64,000 bases of DNA, from contig NZ_JBPAOH010000028.1 of the NCBI RefSeq assembly GCF_050875635.1, positions 1-64,000 on the forward strand, given 5' to 3'. The notes below the pieces were generated by a model. That model was not told where the DNA came from. It searched no databases and was given only the letters and a program-made list of their open reading frames with translations. The stretch is from Hassallia sp050875635 (GTDB taxonomy: Bacteria > Cyanobacteriota > Cyanobacteriia > Cyanobacteriales > Nostocaceae). The translations under genes were made by a program, and so were the position numbers. The stretch's first letter is position 1, and each line of letters begins with the position of its first letter. Below are positions 25,393 to 34,236 of this stretch, in pieces.

Positions 25393-25427
25393 ATCAAAAA
25401 GACCCCTATTTAGAGGGGTCTTACTTT
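25393..25427 (-). terminator. Rho-independent terminator of the response regulator gene
   Basis: AAGACCCCT-attt-AGAGGGGTCTT-type stem lies between menG and the upstream response-regulator gene. Read on the minus strand, the GC-rich stem is followed by TTTTTG. It should end transcription from the gene at 25677-26633 before menG. Confidence 0.75.
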
Positions 25428-25535
25428 TCGTACAAATTCAAGTTTTACACGTTCAACAAATAAACATGCTGTTTCTAGTAGTTCACCTTCATAAACTTTG
25501 CGGGGTTTATGGTAAGAAAACCAAGTTTTTTTCTC

Positions 25536-25575
25536 CCCCTGCCTTGCGAAAGCTTCCCCTGCCTTGCGAAAGCTT
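25536..25575. repeat. Two tandem 20-base units
   Basis: CCCCTGCCTTGCGAAAGCTT is present twice without a gap (25536-25555 and 25556-25575), in the 290-base region between menG and the response regulator. No gene was found here. Confidence 0.8.
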
Positions 25576-25676
25576 GCCTTCAGCCATCAAAATTAATGAA
25601 CTTGAAAAAGAAGATTAAGCAATATTTACTTAGAAATCAACAGTCAAGAGTCTAACTATTGACTGTTGACTTTTGA

Positions 25677-26633
25677 CTAAATTTTTGTTTTGATGCAGCA
25701 ACTGCTAGTAAGCGCGATCGCAACTAGTTGAGCCGAGGTATGAATTAGCTCTAATTCATCTTCTCGCAAAGTGCATGGTTGTTTCCACTGTAGCGACAAC
25801 ACCGCCAAAACTTCCGAGCGGTAAATTATCGGGATAATGAAGTGTGCTTGTACTTGATTATCTGGATATTGGGCGATACTAGCGAGTTTTTGGTCTTTGG
25901 GTACATTTACGGAAACTTGGATTTTTCCGCTAGCGATCGCCTCTGCTGTCAGCGGATCTTGATCTAGCCAATTTTCAATTGTACCTGTATTACTGCAAGT
26001 CCCTTGAGTGTTAACAAGAGTATTTTTCTCCACTAATTGCAAAATGCAGCCATCCGCTGCAAAAGTCTCGCTAAAAGCCGTAGCAATTGATGTCAGACTT
26101 GCTTCTAAGTTAGGAGTTGTTTGGGTTACTTTCGCTAAAAATGTCAGCAAGGCAATTTGAGCATGAGCGCGGTGTAGTTCTTCTGTACGTTGCTTCAGTA
26201 AATCGTAAGTTTCTGCGGCTCTTTGCACTACCGCTTTGAGTTCACCTGGGTCCCAAGGCTTGGTAATATACTTGTAGACTTGTCCGGCGTTAATCGCTTC
26301 TACCAAGTCTTCAATATCAGTAAAACCTGTAAGAATTATCCTGACTGTATCCGGAAATTGTGGTACAGTCTTGCTGAGAAACTCAGTTCCTTTCATTTCT
26401 GGCATCCGCTGATCGGAGATGATTACCGCTACTTCCCCGGATGCTGCCAAAACTTCTAAAGCGTTGATACCGCTATCGGCTTTCAGGACATGAAAATCAC
26501 GTCGAAAGGTACGATAAAGCAGATCGAGATTATCTGGCTCATCGTCAACTACGAGGATTTTCAGTTTCTTAGGTCGTTCTAAAGTCATCAATTGACGGCG
26601 GACTTTATCAATTTCTGAAATGGGATTATCCAT
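25677..26633 (-). CDS. Response regulator with GAF domain
   Basis: The 318-residue protein has an N-terminal receiver domain (about residues 24-140). Its acidic pair lies in LVVDDEPDN, the phospho-acceptor Asp in VIISDQRMPEMKG, the Thr in ILTGFTD and the Lys in YITKPWDPGEL. A helical linker (residues 145-165) leads to a GAF-like domain of about 145 residues (ETFAADGCILQLVE to LIHTSAQLVAIAL). No DNA-binding or kinase output is present. It probably relays a phosphate signal to another protein while sensing a small ligand. No histidine kinase is adjacent. Confidence 0.85.
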   Translation of the reverse strand: MDNPISEIDKVRRQLMTLERPKKLKILVVDDEPDNLDLLYRTFRRDFHVLKADSGINALEVLAASGEVAVIISDQRMPEMKGTEFLSKTVPQFPDTVRIILTGFTDIEDLVEAINAGQVYKYITKPWDPGELKAVVQRAAETYDLLKQRTEELHRAHAQIALLTFLAKVTQTTPNLEASLTSIATAFSETFAADGCILQLVEKNTLVNTQGTCSNTGTIENWLDQDPLTAEAIASGKIQVSVNVPKDQKLASIAQYPDNQVQAHFIIPIIYRSEVLAVLSLQWKQPCTLREDELELIHTSAQLVAIALTSSCCIKTKI

Positions 26634-26870
26634 AAGATAATTGCTTAAATAGTACTCAGATTGTTATATTCCATACTAAGTTTATTTGAAAGTACTTCAG
26701 AAACGTTGCGGAAATATACGGATGTAATTCCCGGATGTAAAATGAGACTGTAGTTAGTGCTACAGAAAACAAATGAAAATCCGCATTTATCGCCAGTTGC
26801 ACAAATTGCGTAATTGAAAACAATTAAACCTTAAAATGATATTGGAATCGTGCGCGATTAAGAGCAAATT

Positions 26871-27953
26871 ATGACTGAATTTCCACCACTACCTGAAAAT
26901 TATGACAATGCTGGTGATGCAGCACAAGAGTTGCTGCGAAAGCTCAGGCAAAAACAAGGCAACTGGGTGGAATGGGGAATGGCGATCGCTCAATTGCAAA
27001 AAGCTGGGCACAATCCCCAAGAAATTTTTGAAGCTACCGGTTTTGAACCGATTCAGCAAAATCAAGTAATTGTCGGCGCTCAAGTTTACAATTCTATAGA
27101 ACAAGCTGGGGCATCACCAGCAGTGCTTACGCATTACGGCACACGCGGTAGTGATATTTTATATGAATTGCGTTTGTTAACCAACTCGGAACGCGCTGCT
27201 GCTGCCGAACTGACTTTTCAACACCAGGTTGATGCCGACGAAGCAAAAGAAGTGGCAAAAGCAATCAAAGATTTTTCCCGCTTTCCTACCTTACCGGATG
27301 GGTTTTCTAATCATCCTGGGGATGCAGTTGCTTATCAATGTTGGAAACTTGCTCGTCAATACTCAGATTTACAAGAGCGATCGCGTCTAATTGCTAAAGG
27401 TTTACGCTTTGCTTATTCGCCAACTGCCAGAAAGCAAATAGAACAATTATTAACTGATTTTACTGTCGTTCCTAAACGTCCCGCGCCAATTATACCCTTT
27501 TTCCGCCTGGAATCTGAAGAAGAATTGCCGCGCCTGGTGCCCGTAGCGGGTGAGTTGCCATTAAAAACGCAAGATTTGCAAGCTGTTCCTGTAGTCGAAC
27601 AAATTGAACCATTTCGCATGGTAAAATTTGCCGGAGAGCAAGCTTGGGTACCTTTACCAGGTTGGCAAGTAGTGTTAGGTGCATCCGATCCAGTAGTAAT
27701 TTTATGTAAAAGCGATCGCTTGCCCAACCAAACACAACCGAAATCAGAAACAGTTTTGGTAGTTTGCGATCGCGCAGTGCAAGAATGGGATGATGGCAGC
27801 TACTTTGTGGTTGACAACGCCGGCGAACTAGATTTTCAATGGTTTGAAACCGCACCTTCAATTCCTCTGCTGGGTCGAATTGTTGTCGTAGTTCGTCCGA
27901 AGAAAATCCTGGATGAAGAAATAACCAAGGATTCTTGGCAAATAGACGAATGA
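26871..27953 (+). CDS. raf1: RuBisCO accumulation factor 1
   Basis: The 360-residue protein matches cyanobacterial Raf1. The N-terminal helical domain (about residues 10-195) includes KQGNWVEWGMAIAQLQKAGH, PQEIFEATGFEP and THYGTRGSDILYELRLL. A linker with PKRPAPIIPFFRLESEEELP is followed by the beta-rich dimerisation domain (about residues 220-350). Raf1 is a chaperone that brackets RbcL dimers after GroEL folding and drives assembly of the RbcL8 core. It acts in the cytosol. The gene stands alone with about 240 bases upstream. Confidence 0.9.
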   Translation: MTEFPPLPENYDNAGDAAQELLRKLRQKQGNWVEWGMAIAQLQKAGHNPQEIFEATGFEPIQQNQVIVGAQVYNSIEQAGASPAVLTHYGTRGSDILYELRLLTNSERAAAAELTFQHQVDADEAKEVAKAIKDFSRFPTLPDGFSNHPGDAVAYQCWKLARQYSDLQERSRLIAKGLRFAYSPTARKQIEQLLTDFTVVPKRPAPIIPFFRLESEEELPRLVPVAGELPLKTQDLQAVPVVEQIEPFRMVKFAGEQAWVPLPGWQVVLGASDPVVILCKSDRLPNQTQPKSETVLVVCDRAVQEWDDGSYFVVDNAGELDFQWFETAPSIPLLGRIVVVVRPKKILDEEITKDSWQIDE

Positions 27954-28363
27954 AAAAGTTAGGAGGAGCGGTACAGACGTGGGAGTGTGGAACGTCTGTA
28001 CAGGAGGAGCACTCGTAGCAAAGGAGCCAGTTGCGTGCAAACAGAAGTCCTCGCTGTGGTTTCCTCCGTACATAACCTCGGAGGGTTCCCCCCGCCCGTG
28101 CAACAGCCGCGTTTAAAAGTTAAATTTTTAAAGGTAGTCCACCCAACGCAGGGAATTTTGGTACGTGGTTGAGTCCTCTCGATTGTTGTCTGATAATTTA
28201 CCACAAATGCTCTCTCTGCGGTGTGCCTGCTTGAATGGGCAACTAGCTCCGAACTGTTAAAACATAAAATAGTTTATTTGACGGTGGTGCAATTAACCTA
28301 GTCTTGACTTTCCAGGTACGATTTGAAGGTTTTATAACTTTTTGGCAAAAAACCCTTGAGAAT
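27954..28363. other. Intergenic region with an interspersed palindrome
   Basis: No gene was recognised. GTACAGACGT and ACGTCTGTAC (27971-28001) form an inverted repeat related to those at 24603 and 50247. The rest has no clear structure and probably holds the promoter of the ABC transporter gene. Confidence 0.5.
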
Positions 28364-30358
28364 ATGAGTGAAAACCACAGATTTGACCGTCAGTTTTGGC
28401 AAAGATTTTTAGCACTTGTCCAGCCTTACTGGTATCCACTATCCGATAGAAAAGGAACTTTTGTAGGGCTGTTGCTGTTGCTAATGGCATTCCTTTTAAT
28501 AACTTCTTTTATTACTGTCAGCGCAATCAGTTTAGCAGGACAGCACTACTTTCCAGAAATCCTCAACAGTATTGCTCCAGGTTTAGCAGACTCTGTTACC
28601 CAGATTATCCAGTCGCCAGCTATCTATTTCATTGGTTTACTTTTGCTCGCTACAATTGCTGGTTTTGCCTACTACAGGCAACAGTTACAAGAACGTTGGC
28701 AACCGTGGTTGATGTCAACGATTATATTGTTGTTGCTGCTATCAAGTACGGTTGTGAATGTCGTGAGCAGTTATTTAAGTCGGGACTTGATTACCGTGAT
28801 GGCTCGACACCAGATATCAAACTATTTTTCCCTGCTCTTACTTTACAGCACTTCGCTAATCGTAATCGTCCCCTTGATGGTTTTTTCCCAATACATCAAA
28901 AAGAAACTCTTTATCGACTGGCAACAATGGTTAACCAACTATTTTCTTGATAAATATCTCTACAATAAAGCTTATTACGAACTCAAGACCAATCTTGATA
29001 TCGATAACCCAGACCAGCGTATCTCTAAGGAAGTTGAATCATTTACTCAAACCATCTTGGATTTTTGGGTTGCTATTCTAAATCAAGTTGTTAATTTAAT
29101 CGCTTACGGAATCGTTCTCTGGACAATTTCTAAACTACTGATTATTACTCTGGTAATTTATTCTGTGTTGACTAACCTGAGCGTGATTTTTTTGAGTAAA
29201 CAGTTAGTTAATCTTAACGGTGAAAAACTTCAATACGAAGCCAACTTCCGGTATGGTTTGGTGAGAATCCGCGACAATGCTGAATCTATCGCTTTGTCTC
29301 GTGGAGAAAATCAAGAATTGAGTTTAGTAAAAGGGCGATTGGCTCAACTGATGCAGAACTTGAATTCGCTTGTTGGTTGGGAGCGGAATATAGAATTTTT
29401 AACCGTGGCGTATCAAAATTCTATCTTTATCATACCGTACTTAGCCCTAGGGTCATTATATTTTAGCGGTCAGGTTGAGTTAGGGACTGTTACTCAAGCG
29501 AGTATGCTGTGCTTTCAGCTTTCGGGGGCGCTGTCAGTGATTGTACGTAGATTTGATACTCTCAGCGCTCTTGCTGCTGTGGTTAATCGTTTGGCTAGCC
29601 TTGCGGAGGTTTTGTCAGCGCCGAAGAAACAAGAAAATGTCAGCACTATTGAACTAGTGGAGGACAACCGCTTTGCCACAGAAGCAATGACTTTGCAAAC
29701 TCCTAACGGCGAACGAACATTAGTTAAAGATTTATCGGTTTCAGTAGAACTTGGTGAGAGAATACTGATTATGGGGGCTAGTGGTCTTGGCAAGAGTTCT
29801 TTGATAAGGGCGATCGCCGGGTTGTGGAACACGGGATCTGGTCGCATTGTCCGACCTAGCTTAGAGGAAATCATGTTTTTACCCCAGCGTCCTTACATGA
29901 TTCTGGGTTCTCTACGAGAACAGTTGCTTTATCCCAATGTTAATCGCGAAATTCCAGATGAAGAACTAGAGTCAGTGCTGCACCAAGTTAACCTTCCCCA
30001 GTTGCTTTCTAAAGTCGGTGGCTTTGATGCAGAATTAGACTGGAGTAGCGTTTTGTCGATAGGAGAACAACAGCGTCTTGCCTTTGCAAGACTTTTACTC
30101 AATCGCCCCCGCTACGCCTTATTGGATGAAGCCACCAGTGCTTTGGATCTGCAAAACGAGAAGCATCTCTACCAACAGCTACAGGAAAGTGAAACCACCT
30201 TTATCAGTGTTGGTCATCGAGAGAGTTTACTGAACTATCACAAGCAAGTTCTAGAAATCTTCAGTGATTCTAGCTGGCGGCTGATACCAGTACAAAACTT
30301 TGTTGTTCGGCTTGATAACCTGGAAAATCGTTCATTTTCTGAAATTATTGCTGACTAG
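28364..30358 (+). CDS. ABC transporter, fused permease-ATPase (SbmA/ABCD type)
   Basis: From ATG 28364 the protein has 664 residues; a TTG at 28304 would add 20. Residues about 35-380 carry roughly six membrane helices of the ABC_membrane_2 type, with the conserved NPDQRISKEVESFTQ motif. The ATPase follows: Walker A GASGLGKSSL (about residue 471), signature LSIGEQQRLA (about 564), Walker B RYALLDEATSALD (about 585) and SVGHRE. It probably works as a homodimer and transports a peptide or lipid-like molecule. It is paralogous to the gene at 34237. Together they flank the glycosyltransferase/acyltransferase genes beside the lanthipeptide operon. Confidence 0.85.
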   Translation: MSENHRFDRQFWQRFLALVQPYWYPLSDRKGTFVGLLLLLMAFLLITSFITVSAISLAGQHYFPEILNSIAPGLADSVTQIIQSPAIYFIGLLLLATIAGFAYYRQQLQERWQPWLMSTIILLLLLSSTVVNVVSSYLSRDLITVMARHQISNYFSLLLLYSTSLIVIVPLMVFSQYIKKKLFIDWQQWLTNYFLDKYLYNKAYYELKTNLDIDNPDQRISKEVESFTQTILDFWVAILNQVVNLIAYGIVLWTISKLLIITLVIYSVLTNLSVIFLSKQLVNLNGEKLQYEANFRYGLVRIRDNAESIALSRGENQELSLVKGRLAQLMQNLNSLVGWERNIEFLTVAYQNSIFIIPYLALGSLYFSGQVELGTVTQASMLCFQLSGALSVIVRRFDTLSALAAVVNRLASLAEVLSAPKKQENVSTIELVEDNRFATEAMTLQTPNGERTLVKDLSVSVELGERILIMGASGLGKSSLIRAIAGLWNTGSGRIVRPSLEEIMFLPQRPYMILGSLREQLLYPNVNREIPDEELESVLHQVNLPQLLSKVGGFDAELDWSSVLSIGEQQRLAFARLLLNRPRYALLDEATSALDLQNEKHLYQQLQESETTFISVGHRESLLNYHKQVLEIFSDSSWRLIPVQNFVVRLDNLENRSFSEIIAD

Positions 30359-30766
30359 CTAGCGATCGACAAGTAGTAATATCAGAGCCTGAAAGCTTTG
30401 CCTTCTCGTTGCCGTACTACTACTGCGCTTACCGAAAATTTTGGGTTTAAAGCCTCGTCCTTCTAGGACGACTTCTGCTACAATACAAGGTAGCGGTAAA
30501 GCGCACATAAAAAGGCGAAGTAGGTCAAGCGGACAACTCCTGATCCGGAACCCTGGTAGCAAAAATCCTAAATCTTGTACAAACGTGGGAGTCGTAGCAA
30601 GAGTTTCGATAAATCTATGAGTCAAAACGCCGTCGGGCAGTCGGTGTAAGCTTGCTGAGGGTAAAGTAATCTGAGCATCTCGATGCGTCCGGTTGTTTGG
30701 ATCTCCCTGTGAAACAAGAATCTCCGCACTTTTAGGACGGAGAGTGTCAACTCAATGGTCAGTTTG
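30359..30766. other. 408-base gap containing a probable IS200/IS605 remnant
   Basis: No intact gene was found. The stretch holds the two palindromic ends of an IS200/IS605-like element described in a separate entry. A minus-strand open frame across it has no recognisable protein features. Confidence 0.55.
30437..30750. mobile_element. IS200/IS605-type remnant or derived miniature element
   Basis: The left part has TCGTCC-ttcta-GGACGA (30455-30471) followed by ACAATACAAGGTAGCGGTAA. The right part has CCCTGTGAAACAAGAATCTC, a stem TCTCCG...CGGAGA (30721-30743) and the end GTGTCAA. This arrangement resembles the ends of cyanobacterial IS200/IS605 elements, the right end overlapping the TnpB guide-RNA scaffold. 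The roughly 150 bases between them cannot encode a transposase or TnpB. It is best read as an internally deleted, non-autonomous copy. The match is from memory of such ends and not verified. Confidence 0.5.
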
Positions 30767-31795
30767 CTATTTGATATTTCTGCAAAAGTGGGATGCCCCT
30801 AAATGGTTGAGGTCTTTTAACCACAAATCAATCAGATGTAACTCCTCCTGTGGAATTATTTCTGCTTCTACTAACTTTTCGTAGCACAGACGTAAGTTCT
30901 CGCTCGTCTTGTCTGGTGCTTCCGATAGCGTCAGACTGCTAAGGATCTCCATAATTCTGACGTTATTTACGTAACCTGGAACCTCATCCTTAAAGTCACG
31001 AATCAGAGAATGCTTATTCCTCACCTGAAAAACGGTCGCCTCCCGGAAAGCAAGATTTTTACCTTGCTTGTACAAGCAGATTTGTGCAATAAACGATCGC
31101 CAGATGTCAGTTAGTCGAAAGCTCACGAAGCTAGGCAAATAGAGAAGTGGATATGCCTCTGGCCACCAAATTGTGTTCTGTGAGTTGAACGGGCAGAAGG
31201 TACCGTCTTTGAGAATGACTGTGTTCGGTCTAAACTTAATCTCTTGTTCCGTTGTTAACCGATAGATTGCATCGACGTCTGAGTCGCCGTCAACGATGTA
31301 CTGCTGGATAGGGCAATCAAACGTGGATTTCTCACCCAAAAGGCTCTTTTTCCTAAAACTCTCGTTGATGTATTCCAAAGGAAAGCCGCGTGGCCAGATT
31401 TTAGCGTCTGTAAAGTGTGTGTAGACGTTCTCCCAACCATGCTTTTGCACCGGGTGACCTTCCACTTGCTTGTCAACCCAAACCAGAAACGAGTCGTATG
31501 GAATATTGTCATCATCTGTCTCAGCAATGACTTTTGCACCATCCTGTATAGCTTTGAGGTAACCGATATTTTTCCGGACATAGTGGTTGAAAGGGCATTC
31601 CCTGGCGAAAGCACTCTCAAGTGCCAATTGGTTCTGCACGGACAAAAATTGAACGCCTTCCCAGTTCCAGTCAGTCGGTGTTCTCTTGTCCCCAACAACA
31701 ATAAAGCTCCAATCTGGGTAGTTACTGGCTATCTTTTTGACGGCATCAGTCGGGTAATTAATGGTTGTGATAATAATGGCTTTATTTTCAGGCAT
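30767..31795 (-). CDS. STELLO-like glycosyltransferase family protein
   Basis: From ATG 31795 the protein has 342 residues; a TTG at 31840 would add 15. It opens with NKAIIITTINYPTDAVKKIA and has a nucleotide-sugar fold with the acidic metal motif VIAETDDDNIPYDSF. The motif is followed by ENVYTHFTDAKIWPRGFPLE. The pattern resembles the STELLO (DUF288) family known from plants and some bacteria. It has no membrane segment, so it is likely cytosolic or peripheral. It is on the same strand as the acyltransferase and GT2 genes. It probably acts in a glycan or glycolipid pathway. Confidence 0.65.
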   Translation of the reverse strand: MPENKAIIITTINYPTDAVKKIASNYPDWSFIVVGDKRTPTDWNWEGVQFLSVQNQLALESAFARECPFNHYVRKNIGYLKAIQDGAKVIAETDDDNIPYDSFLVWVDKQVEGHPVQKHGWENVYTHFTDAKIWPRGFPLEYINESFRKKSLLGEKSTFDCPIQQYIVDGDSDVDAIYRLTTEQEIKFRPNTVILKDGTFCPFNSQNTIWWPEAYPLLYLPSFVSFRLTDIWRSFIAQICLYKQGKNLAFREATVFQVRNKHSLIRDFKDEVPGYVNNVRIMEILSSLTLSEAPDKTSENLRLCYEKLVEAEIIPQEELHLIDLWLKDLNHLGASHFCRNIK

Positions 31796-32005
31796 GACTC
31801 TAGCTTTTTCGATGCTGTTAAAGATATGTTCGTTTAGCAACTAAATTGGTAGACCAAATTCCAACGATTAATAAACAATCCAATCATCAAGTCATACATC
31901 AACTTTGAGCGGGAAAAGCAGAGGGTATTGTAGACCTTGAGAGTCTTGTCTAATATTAGGTTTTTAGCTTTAGTTCTCCTCATCTAGGTAATTATTGAAG
32001 TATAT

Positions 32006-33115
32006 TTAAAGCAGGTTTTTCAATAAGGGTCCACTAACTTTTGGCTTTCCTACAAGTTGAGGTATAAACTTATTAAAAATAAATACACACGGGATACATA
32101 AAACTAGGGAAATTAAAGTTAGCAAGCTACAAGCCTCAAAAACTACTAAATGTGAGTCTGTTAAAAGATTATTTATTAATGATAAAATCCATTGATTTAC
32201 AAAGTTAAAAAATAACCCATTTAGCCCTAATAAAATTAAGGTATTTTGACCGATGAAAAGAATTATTTGGTAGTCAGGTGTTAACTTCGCTAAGGATATA
32301 ACAAAAAGTGAACCTGCTAAGGCAGTTAGCGGGAAAAGTACAAGATTTCCATGACTTGACATAGCCATAATCACGGCTGATTTGTTTACGGTGAATGGAT
32401 CTGTGTTTAAATTGAAGGTGAACAAGACAATTAAGCCAGTAAAGAGCAAAATAAAAAATTGAAAAGTTCTTTTTTCGTCAAACAATTCCCAACTCTTTAA
32501 GATACTTCCAGATTGATAAAATAAATAGGCAACTAATGATTCGTGTACAAACCAAAAGTTCTTTCCTATTCCCGTCACCGAGGTAACGAATTCTATTTTT
32601 AAACTGATTAACCACCCAATCAAAAACAGGATGACAGTAAAAATTATTAATTGCTTACTTTTGTTTAAATATTGAGATAAAAAGAAATGAATGTTTTCAA
32701 CTGTAAACAAACAAACAAGAAACCATGTAACAAAATTATATACCGGACACCCTTTCACTAAATTTATTAAACCAAATAAATAACTATTTAAATGTAAAGA
32801 ACCTAAGAAAATATCTTGTGGAATACTAATAGCCATAGCTAATAAATTAAAAAAGATAACGGGAATTATTCTAGAGGTAAAATGGTATCGGAAAAATTCT
32901 TTATAGTTTAAATTGGTCTTTTTGCTCAAATAACCTGCCAATATAAAAAACAATGGCATGTGAAATGAATAAATGAATTTGAATTGTAAAAATGCTGAGA
33001 CTTTTCCTAAATCACTTAATTTTTCCAGAAAATGACCATAAAAGACTAGGAACATTCCGTATGCTTTTGCTGTATCAATCCAAAGTATTCTCACTGGTGA
33101 TGCTTCTATGCTCAT
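32006..33115 (-). CDS. Acyltransferase-3 family membrane protein
   Basis: The 369-residue protein has about ten membrane helices. It begins with the family motif RILWIDTAKAYGMFLVFYGHF; its His is the presumed catalytic residue, and FHMPLFFILAGYL follows in the second and third helices. Proteins of this family O-acylate exported sugars or lipids, for example in capsule, lipopolysaccharide or antibiotic glycosides. It is more AT-rich than its neighbours, consistent with an acquired region. It probably works with the nearby GT2 and STELLO-like enzymes on a surface glycan or a glycolipid. Confidence 0.8.
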   Translation of the reverse strand: MSIEASPVRILWIDTAKAYGMFLVFYGHFLEKLSDLGKVSAFLQFKFIYSFHMPLFFILAGYLSKKTNLNYKEFFRYHFTSRIIPVIFFNLLAMAISIPQDIFLGSLHLNSYLFGLINLVKGCPVYNFVTWFLVCLFTVENIHFFLSQYLNKSKQLIIFTVILFLIGWLISLKIEFVTSVTGIGKNFWFVHESLVAYLFYQSGSILKSWELFDEKRTFQFFILLFTGLIVLFTFNLNTDPFTVNKSAVIMAMSSHGNLVLFPLTALAGSLFVISLAKLTPDYQIILFIGQNTLILLGLNGLFFNFVNQWILSLINNLLTDSHLVVFEACSLLTLISLVLCIPCVFIFNKFIPQLVGKPKVSGPLLKNLL

Positions 33116-33312
33116 ATTTAAATCTTGTTTCTAAGTGATAACATTAACGTTTCGATGAACTGGAAGCTAAGACCTGGCTAGAAAAAATTTTGGGATGCGA
33201 CTTCATAAAAGTTTGTCCTTGATATTGAGAATAAAGTCAATCAGCGAAAAATTTATTGACTTTATTCTCAATATTTATTGACATTTGCTTTGATGCTTAA
33301 TTTGAAGCAGCC

Positions 33313-34200
33313 TTAATTTGTAAGGCTTTCAGCCTCGAAATTCGTCAACGAATGTTGTTGATATCCTCTTTGATAGCCAACCTTCCATAACCATGCCGCC
33401 AAGTGTTCCTGGCTACGGATTTTCACTAAATCTTTGAGCAGAAGCTTCCAGTCGATTTTTACATCTGGCAAGGGACCTGAATAGATGCCTAATGGTTGAT
33501 ACTTACTGTATAGATAAACACTACCCCTTCCATATACATAGGCTTGACGGTAAATACCAGTTAAGGTATGGCGCAGCCGATAGTGGATCTTGAGATCTGG
33601 GATATGATGTAGCTTCGTCCCAGCTAGCTGCACTCTCCAACTATAATCAACATCATCGCCAGCAGGCAGAGACTCATCAAATCCGCCGATCGCTTCATGG
33701 ACTGAGCGTTTAATCCCAACAGTATATCCTCCGGCAATGGCGTATTTCACAAAGCTGTTCTCCCTGAGAATGCCATCTTCCCACCCGTCAATCAGTCTAC
33801 CACCCGTTCTCGCCTTGATTGCCCAAGGTTGGTTAAGTTTCTTGATCTCGCAATAGCCAGCTACGAAATCATACTTAGAGAGTGCCTCCCCCATAGCCGC
33901 TACCCAACCAGATCCGACTTCATCGTCAGCCTCGCAGAAGCCAAGTGCTTCGCTAGCAGCAAAGAGTGCGCCCACATTTCTACCATGAGCAATTCCCCGT
34001 CGGTCAGAGGAGTCAACTATCCGTAAATTCGGTAGCTTTTCTCGATACTGTTCTGCAATTGCTGTGGTGCGATCGCTTGAGCCGCCATCGGATATAATTA
34101 CCTCCCAAGGCTCGGACCACTGCTGGTTAGCGAGGGCTTCCAGTTGAGCGGCGATGGTATGCTCTGCATTAAAACAAGGGATAATGACACTCAGTTTCAT
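33313..34200 (-). CDS. Family 2 glycosyltransferase
   Basis: From ATG 34200 the protein has 295 residues. It has the GT-A core: LSVIIPCFNAEHTIAAQLEA, IISDGGSSDRT, GIAHGRNVGA and the metal motif CEADDEVGSGW, followed by GFDESLPAGDDVDYSWR. A TTG at 34224 is in frame, but AAGGAG lies between it and the ATG, so the ATG is preferred. The C-terminal 70 residues (GRGSVYLYSKYQPLG and onward) are like those of rhamnosyl or other polysaccharide glycosyltransferases. It diverges from the ABC transporter with only 36 bases between start codons. Confidence 0.85.
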   Translation of the reverse strand: MKLSVIIPCFNAEHTIAAQLEALANQQWSEPWEVIISDGGSSDRTTAIAEQYREKLPNLRIVDSSDRRGIAHGRNVGALFAASEALGFCEADDEVGSGWVAAMGEALSKYDFVAGYCEIKKLNQPWAIKARTGGRLIDGWEDGILRENSFVKYAIAGGYTVGIKRSVHEAIGGFDESLPAGDDVDYSWRVQLAGTKLHHIPDLKIHYRLRHTLTGIYRQAYVYGRGSVYLYSKYQPLGIYSGPLPDVKIDWKLLLKDLVKIRSQEHLAAWLWKVGYQRGYQQHSLTNFEAESLTN

Positions 34201-34236
34201 TTCTACCTTAATTTTCTCCTTCAAAAAAGTTTGAAT

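Noticed and set aside
25334..25618. Plus-strand 94-residue open frame overlapping the menG start
   Set aside because: It crosses a terminator hairpin and two tandem 20-base repeats, with no recognisable motif.
30359..30625. Minus-strand 88-residue open frame
   Set aside because: It lies across the transposon-end palindromes and shows no protein family features.
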